The position numbers were made by a program, and so were the translations under genes. Below, in pieces: positions 59,991-64,000 of a stretch of DNA of 64,000 nt. The stretch is from Timema cristinae (taxonomy: Eukaryota; Arthropoda; Insecta; Phasmatodea; Timematidae). The stretch spans positions 33,378,061 to 33,442,060 of the forward strand of contig JBCFYV010000001.1 of assembly GCA_039000515.1 (NCBI GenBank). The letters are read 5' to 3'. Each line of letters starts with the position of its first letter. Position 1 is the first letter of the stretch. Below the pieces are notes generated by a model that did not search any database, had not been told where the DNA came from, and saw nothing but the letters and a program-made list of their open reading frames with translations.

Positions 59991-60377
59991 TAAGGTGGGG
60001 TGGAAGACGGCTCAAGTTAATGACCGCATTTTTACATTTTCTATAACAAAAAATTATTTTTGTCAAAAATAAAAAATAAATGTTTCAGTGGCTAGACCTA
60101 ATTTTGATTTAATTTTATGCACATAGTTATCTCAACCATTATTGAATCTTTGTCATTGTCATAATGGCATCTTACCAGACACTTTAAATCAGAGGAAAAA
60201 ATCCTAGTCAAACTTTGTGATGCTGATTACAAACAGTCAAGACCTATTGAGAGTAATCCTTGTTGAAAATCAAACTAAACTCCATGTTTTTACTGAAGCA
60301 ATATTTTATTAATTTTGTCATAAAAAACTACTAAAACATGAATTTCAAATCACTTTTCCTTCCATCCCATCTTAAAC
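59991..60377. mobile_element. Fold-back MITE, relative of 19635-20003
   Basis: Ends taaggtggggtggaagac and, inverted, taagatgggatggaagga. The interior words atagttatctcaaccattat and cattgtcataatggcatctt line up with the copy at 19635. Confidence 0.75.
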
Positions 60378-60427
60378 TACCATTACAATTTTAATAGTTT
60401 CTCAGGTTGGCAGCAGTGTGTTCATAC

Positions 60428-60592
60428 CTGTTGGAGTCATGGATGTGAATGTCATGTCAGAGTCGATTCCAGGACTGTTGGGTGTAAGACCGGGACTGCA
60501 AGGAGCCAAGTAACCGGGCGACGTTCTGTAGTCCTCACTAGAGTTGATTTCTCCGCTGTTATTAGATAAGGACAGATATGATACTTGACCTA
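60428..60592 (-). CDS. Pvr: Pvr exon: kinase insert domain
   Basis: Acceptor gtttgtcag, donor gtatgaac. Two bases, then 54 codons, phase 1 out. Reads QVSYLSLSNNSGEINSSEDY, RTSPGYLAPCSPGLTPNSPG, IDSDMTFTSMTP: Ser/Pro-rich, three tyrosines, no predicted fold, as expected for the insert between kinase lobes. An acceptor 3 bases downstream (gtcagtag) would change one residue. Confidence 0.9.
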
Positions 60593-61216
60593 CTGACAAA
60601 CATGTAAGTTACCATCCCCCAAGGTCAACTAAAGAATATGCTTTCATTTTATCCACCCCTCGGGGAGTAAATGGGATAAGAATTGAGAAGGTAGAATTTT
60701 AGAGGAATTGTACCCACATTTTCATGGAAGGAAAGTGGGAAACCGGGGAAAAAGCACCCTCCTTATATCCAACAAGAATTCGAACCCAATCTTCCCATCA
60801 TCCAGTCTATTGCAAGCGTGACGCCATAGGGTTCAGCCAGACTGACAAGCATGCAAGCGAGTGAGCGACTGCGACTGGTGATCGAGCGTGTGATTAGCAG
60901 ATAGCTCTCGATAGTTGTTGACGATGAGGCAAAGGTTTGAATCTTGACTCAGGGAACTGAGGGTTTTTGACAAGTGATTTATTGTTGTGGTTTTCTCATT
61001 TTCTCTCCACGCTAATTGTGATTCTTAATTGTAAAGGCCTACTTTAATATACTATTGAAATAGTTTAACATATAAGTTTGATGAAAAACATTTGAATTGT
61101 TTAGTAAGGAACGTTGAAGAATATTTAGGTAGATAAAATTCAATTTTAAGTGAATTTAAGTTGGACCAGTTATACTAGATTGACGCAAAAGAAACATAAA
61201 TATGTAATATAAATAT

Positions 61217-61361
61217 AAATGTATCATAACTTGTAATTAATATTACCGATCTTTTACAAATATCATTTAAATATTGTGCATATATAAATGTTACATATGC
61301 ACAATATTTAAATGATATTTGTAAATGATTGGTTTTATTAATTACAAGTTATGATACATTT
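61217..61361. repeat. Near-perfect hairpin, arms about 67 bp
   Basis: aaatgtatcataacttgtaa ... aaatatcatttaaatattgt / gcatat is followed by a loop of about 11 nt and the inverse atatgcacaatatttaaatg ... ttacaagttatgatacattt. Only a few mismatches (around gatcttttac / gtaaatgattgg). A fold-back element or a small-RNA hairpin candidate. Confidence 0.93.
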
Positions 61362-61593
61362 AAAAAAAGACATTTGAGTCACAACTACACTTAAAACTAA
61401 GTTGATAAAATCAAATGATAATATGACCATGCATGTATTGAATATTAATGTATTACTCTTGAGAATTGACAGAAAACGTTATTAAATTTGAAAAGTAAAA
61501 AATTGAGTTTATATCTTAACTGTAGTTCTCTGTTCCTTGATTTCTGGCTGCAAGAGCTGAACAGTTATTTTGACTACATGTTTCAATGTTGTT

Positions 61594-61594
61594 G

Positions 61595-61634
<40 letters not shown>

Positions 61635-61919
61635 TATTATTATTTTTATTAGCACCACAGCCTTACTACCCATTCGGGTTGTACGCACTTACGCTAATCT
61701 GTAATGGTAGGGTGATTGTGATATGAAATGGAGGACCTACAGTTTAACTTGGAATCCGAGCCACGGTGGAGGCCTGGCACTCCTCATAATCACAAGTTGT
61801 GATTAATACACGTCTTGTCAGAGGTGAAGAAAGGGTTTGGCAATCAGGTAAATCTGTTTCGGGATCAAGGATGAACCACGGACCCCAGTACAGAAGTCCG
61901 ACACCTTACCCCTAGACCC
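61594..61919 (-). mobile_element. SINE-A, full length, minus orientation
   Basis: (att)n, tail complement ctacccattcgggttgtacg, body, head complement ccgacaccttacccctagac. It directly abuts the 5' side of the hAT remnant. Confidence 0.93.
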
Positions 61920-61930
61920 CCGATAAAACC

Positions 61931-63497
61931 CAAGAGCAATTTTCTGCTAGCTTATGCTCTGCGATGGTGGCTGCAAATATTCCTTGTAAGAAGCTGGAGA
62001 TTCATATTTCAATGCTTTTCTCAACAAATATACCAACATGAAGATATCAGAAAAATCAACTCTGAGGAAACACTACTTGCATTCAACCTATTTATCCATA
62101 AGTTTTTACAATAGCAGTTTTTTTTCTGACATTAAAAAATATTAACTGAATTGTATTGATTTAAACTATTTACAGTAAACATTCTTTTTATTTCGTTTAA
62201 GACAATTGAGAAAATCCGCGAAGATATTGGAGAATCATATATCTGGGCTACTGTTGATGAAACCACTGACCACTGTGGCAGATATGTTGCAAATGTTGTT
62301 GGAAAACTAGACTCCACGGGTCCTGGGAAACCTCACTTGGTTGTTTTAAAGATTCTTGAGGCAACCAACAGCTCGACAATTGCCATAGTTGTTCGTGAAG
62401 CTTTGCTTAAGTATATAATGTAATTGCACAAGATATACTGTGTTAATTTAATGATTCACAGTGCTAGTCCTGTAAAAATTATAGTTATAAATAAGTTAAT
62501 TTGTTTATATTAGGTGTCCTGTGGCCATCAGAAAACCACGATGAAAGGTTTTTGATGTTGCAATTCACGTGACTTGTCTGGCGCATGCTGTTCATAGGGT
62601 TGCAGAAGATATTAGATCACGTTTTCCAAATGTTATCGCTATTATTTCCACAGTCAAGAAAGTGTTTTTGAAGGCTCCATCACGAATCTTCTCATTTAAG
62701 GCTGCTCTGCCCAACATACCCTTGTCACAGCAGCCAGTGTTAACGTGTTGGGGTACATGAATTCATGCTGCGTTGTACTATGCAGATTACCTGGGTGACA
62801 TTCAAAAGGTATTATACAATACACTATCTTTAGGTGCGTTTCCAAATTAAAATTGCATTGATCGTTTACCACTAGTTTTATTGATTCCACCTGTCCGTCC
62901 ACATTATTAGAAAAAAAATGTAATGGTTATACTTGTAGAACACAATATATTGAAAGAATGGTGAGTTTTGATACACCAATCGTTTTGCTTGTAGGTAGTC
63001 TAAACATTTGACGAGGAACAAGCTGTCGCCATTACAGAAGCAAATGCTGCCATCTCCTGCTCAAGTGTCAGTGCGGATCTTGCATACGTAAAAAGAAATT
63101 TTGGAAATCTTCCTGGAGCAATCACAGCTTTAGAGGCGAAGGATTTTCCTCTCATGAAAGCTGTGAAGATAATGCGGGGAATAGAAGAAAACCTGAATCA
63201 GGTTTCTGGCTCAGTTGGCACAGCCATCGTCGACAAATTTAACAGAGTATTGCAGCAAAACCCTGGGTGGAAAGTGATTGCAAGTATTGTGGAGATCTTA
63301 GAAGGACAAACTACATCACTCCCAGAAGTCAAGCTTAGCCCAGCTAAAATAGCTTGTCTGAAGTTTTGCCCAATGACTTCATGTGAAGTCGAGAGAAGTT
63401 TCTCACAGTATAAAAACATATTGTCAGACAACAGAACAAAATTTACACCTGAAAATCTCGAGAAATGTTTGATAATTAACTCTAATAGTAATTAATA
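61931..63497 (+). pseudogene. hAT-family transposase gene with intron-like gaps, decayed
   Basis: Plus-strand blocks in order: KYTNMKISEKSTLRKHYL (about 62025-62080); REDIGESYIWATVDETTDHC (about 62200-62280), with the catalytic-type V-D-E-T-T-D; CLAHAVHRVAEDIRSRFPNV and KAPSRIFSFKAALPNIPL, LTCWGT (62573-62760); then from 63000 the C-terminal block ending SCEVERSFSQYKNILSDNRT, the hATC dimerisation motif, and a stop at 63493-63495. Gaps at about 62422-62512 and 62814-62995 have GT...AG borders, so they look like introns. A frameshift near 62560 and in-frame stops (for example near 62757 and 63002) show decay. Confidence 0.88.
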
Positions 63498-63544
63498 TGT
63501 GTTTATGAAAAGTGTATGCTGGATTTTTAAGAGTGAATAATAAA

Positions 63545-63705
63545 ATGCTGAGTGTTTTGGTGCCTTTTTTTGCATTACTATGCCTATTTATGTGCCTATT
63601 TTTTTCTTTTTAGTGCCTATTTATTGCCTTTTTTACTTTATAATGCCTATTTATGTTCCTATTTTTGTGATTTGTAGTGCCTACTTGCCTGCCTTTTTTT
63701 AAAAT
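63545..63705. repeat. tgcctattt subterminal repeat cluster
   Basis: atgcctatttatgtgcctat, tagtgcctatttattgcctt, aatgcctatttatgttccta and related words repeat about 8-10 times just after the hAT stop codon. Such arrays near transposon ends can be transposase-binding sites (inference). Confidence 0.8.
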
Positions 63706-63734
63706 ATTTAGTGTCTATAAATCCATCCCCTAGT

Positions 63735-63925
63735 GATGATGATGATAATTATGATTTTGTCGTGCCAGTAAAAGGTTTAAACCTAACTTAAGCCCAAATA
63801 ACCAAACAATTGTGACCACAGGAACAATTCCACTTCGGGAAAAATACCCACCATGAATAGAACCTGGGATCTATAAATTAGTTGCCAGGAATGCTGACCA
63901 CTAAACCAATATTTCGACTATAGTT
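63735..63925 (-). mobile_element. SINE-C copy, minus orientation
   Basis: Reverse complement: tggtttagtggtcagcattc, ggatcccaggttctattc-like box B, ggtgggtatttttcccgaag, cttaagttaggtttaaacct, as in 44979-45256. Confidence 0.7.
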
Positions 63926-64000
63926 ATTATTTACTACACAATAGTGATTTTTCATGAATAAAAATGTTTTATATCTCTTAATTCAATCATACACATGTTC
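63926..64000. other. Right edge, nothing recognised
   Basis: AT-rich sequence, presumably intron of the kinase gene. Confidence 0.5.

Larger units (their letters stand above)
59389..60427 (-). other. Intron with SINE-B and a fold-back MITE
   Basis: SINE-B remnant at 59440-59695 and the fold-back element at 59991-60377; otherwise AT-rich. Confidence 0.65.
60593..61930. other. Intron of the kinase gene: SINE debris, long hairpin, SINE-A
   Basis: A worn SINE-B at about 60655-60850 (gtacccacattttcatggaa, ccaacaagaattcgaaccca), the hairpin 61217-61361 and SINE-A 61594-61919. No upstream kinase exon found between here and 64000. Confidence 0.6.

Overview
The window is AT-rich, intron-rich, repeat-laden eukaryotic DNA, almost certainly from an arthropod. 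The genes recognisable as coding are exons of receptor tyrosine kinases of the PDGF/VEGF-receptor (Pvr) family, all on the minus strand. The catalytic-loop wording (HGDLAARN) and the post-kinase tail resemble insect Pvr as I recall it. The species cannot be named from the sequence.

Layout, in minus-strand transcription order. (1) 60592 to 42436: nine exons give the kinase insert, the C-lobe of the kinase and a tyrosine-rich tail ending in a stop codon. The 5' part of this gene (ectodomain, membrane segment, kinase N-lobe) lies beyond the right edge. (2) 42435 to 16031: about 26 kb with no Pvr exon recognised. It holds transposon debris and, at about 34.8-36.7 kb, a GC-richer cluster of compact overlapping minus-strand ORFs with its own TATA/CRE-like promoter; each ORF carries one in-frame stop. 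(3) 16030 to 2622: eight exons give Ig domains 1-4 and the first half of Ig5 of a second Pvr-like receptor, whose remainder lies beyond the left edge. Because Ig exons lie downstream of a finished kinase tail on the same strand, the simplest reading is two tandem Pvr-like genes. A scrambled assembly is the main alternative.

Splice phases agree across both exon chains, with two exceptions in the downstream gene: exons at 13552-13746 and 12328-12459 each change reading frame internally. In the upstream gene one intron is best explained by a GC-AG splice.

Repeats dominate the rest. At least two tRNA-headed SINE families (A and B) with different bodies share one 3' tail (hairpin ACCCGAACGGGT, then (AAT)n), implying a shared LINE partner. 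Several copies keep target-site duplications, and one A copy sits inside a B copy. Other elements are LINE fragments, a Tigger-like element with a 33-bp repeat grown onto its transposase end, a decayed intron-bearing hAT transposase gene, hAT-type and other MITEs, Helitron-like elements, fold-back elements, and two minisatellites: a 34-35 bp array with 210-bp higher-order period at the left end, and a 48-bp array inside a kinase intron. All coordinates come from reading the sequence; no database search was possible.
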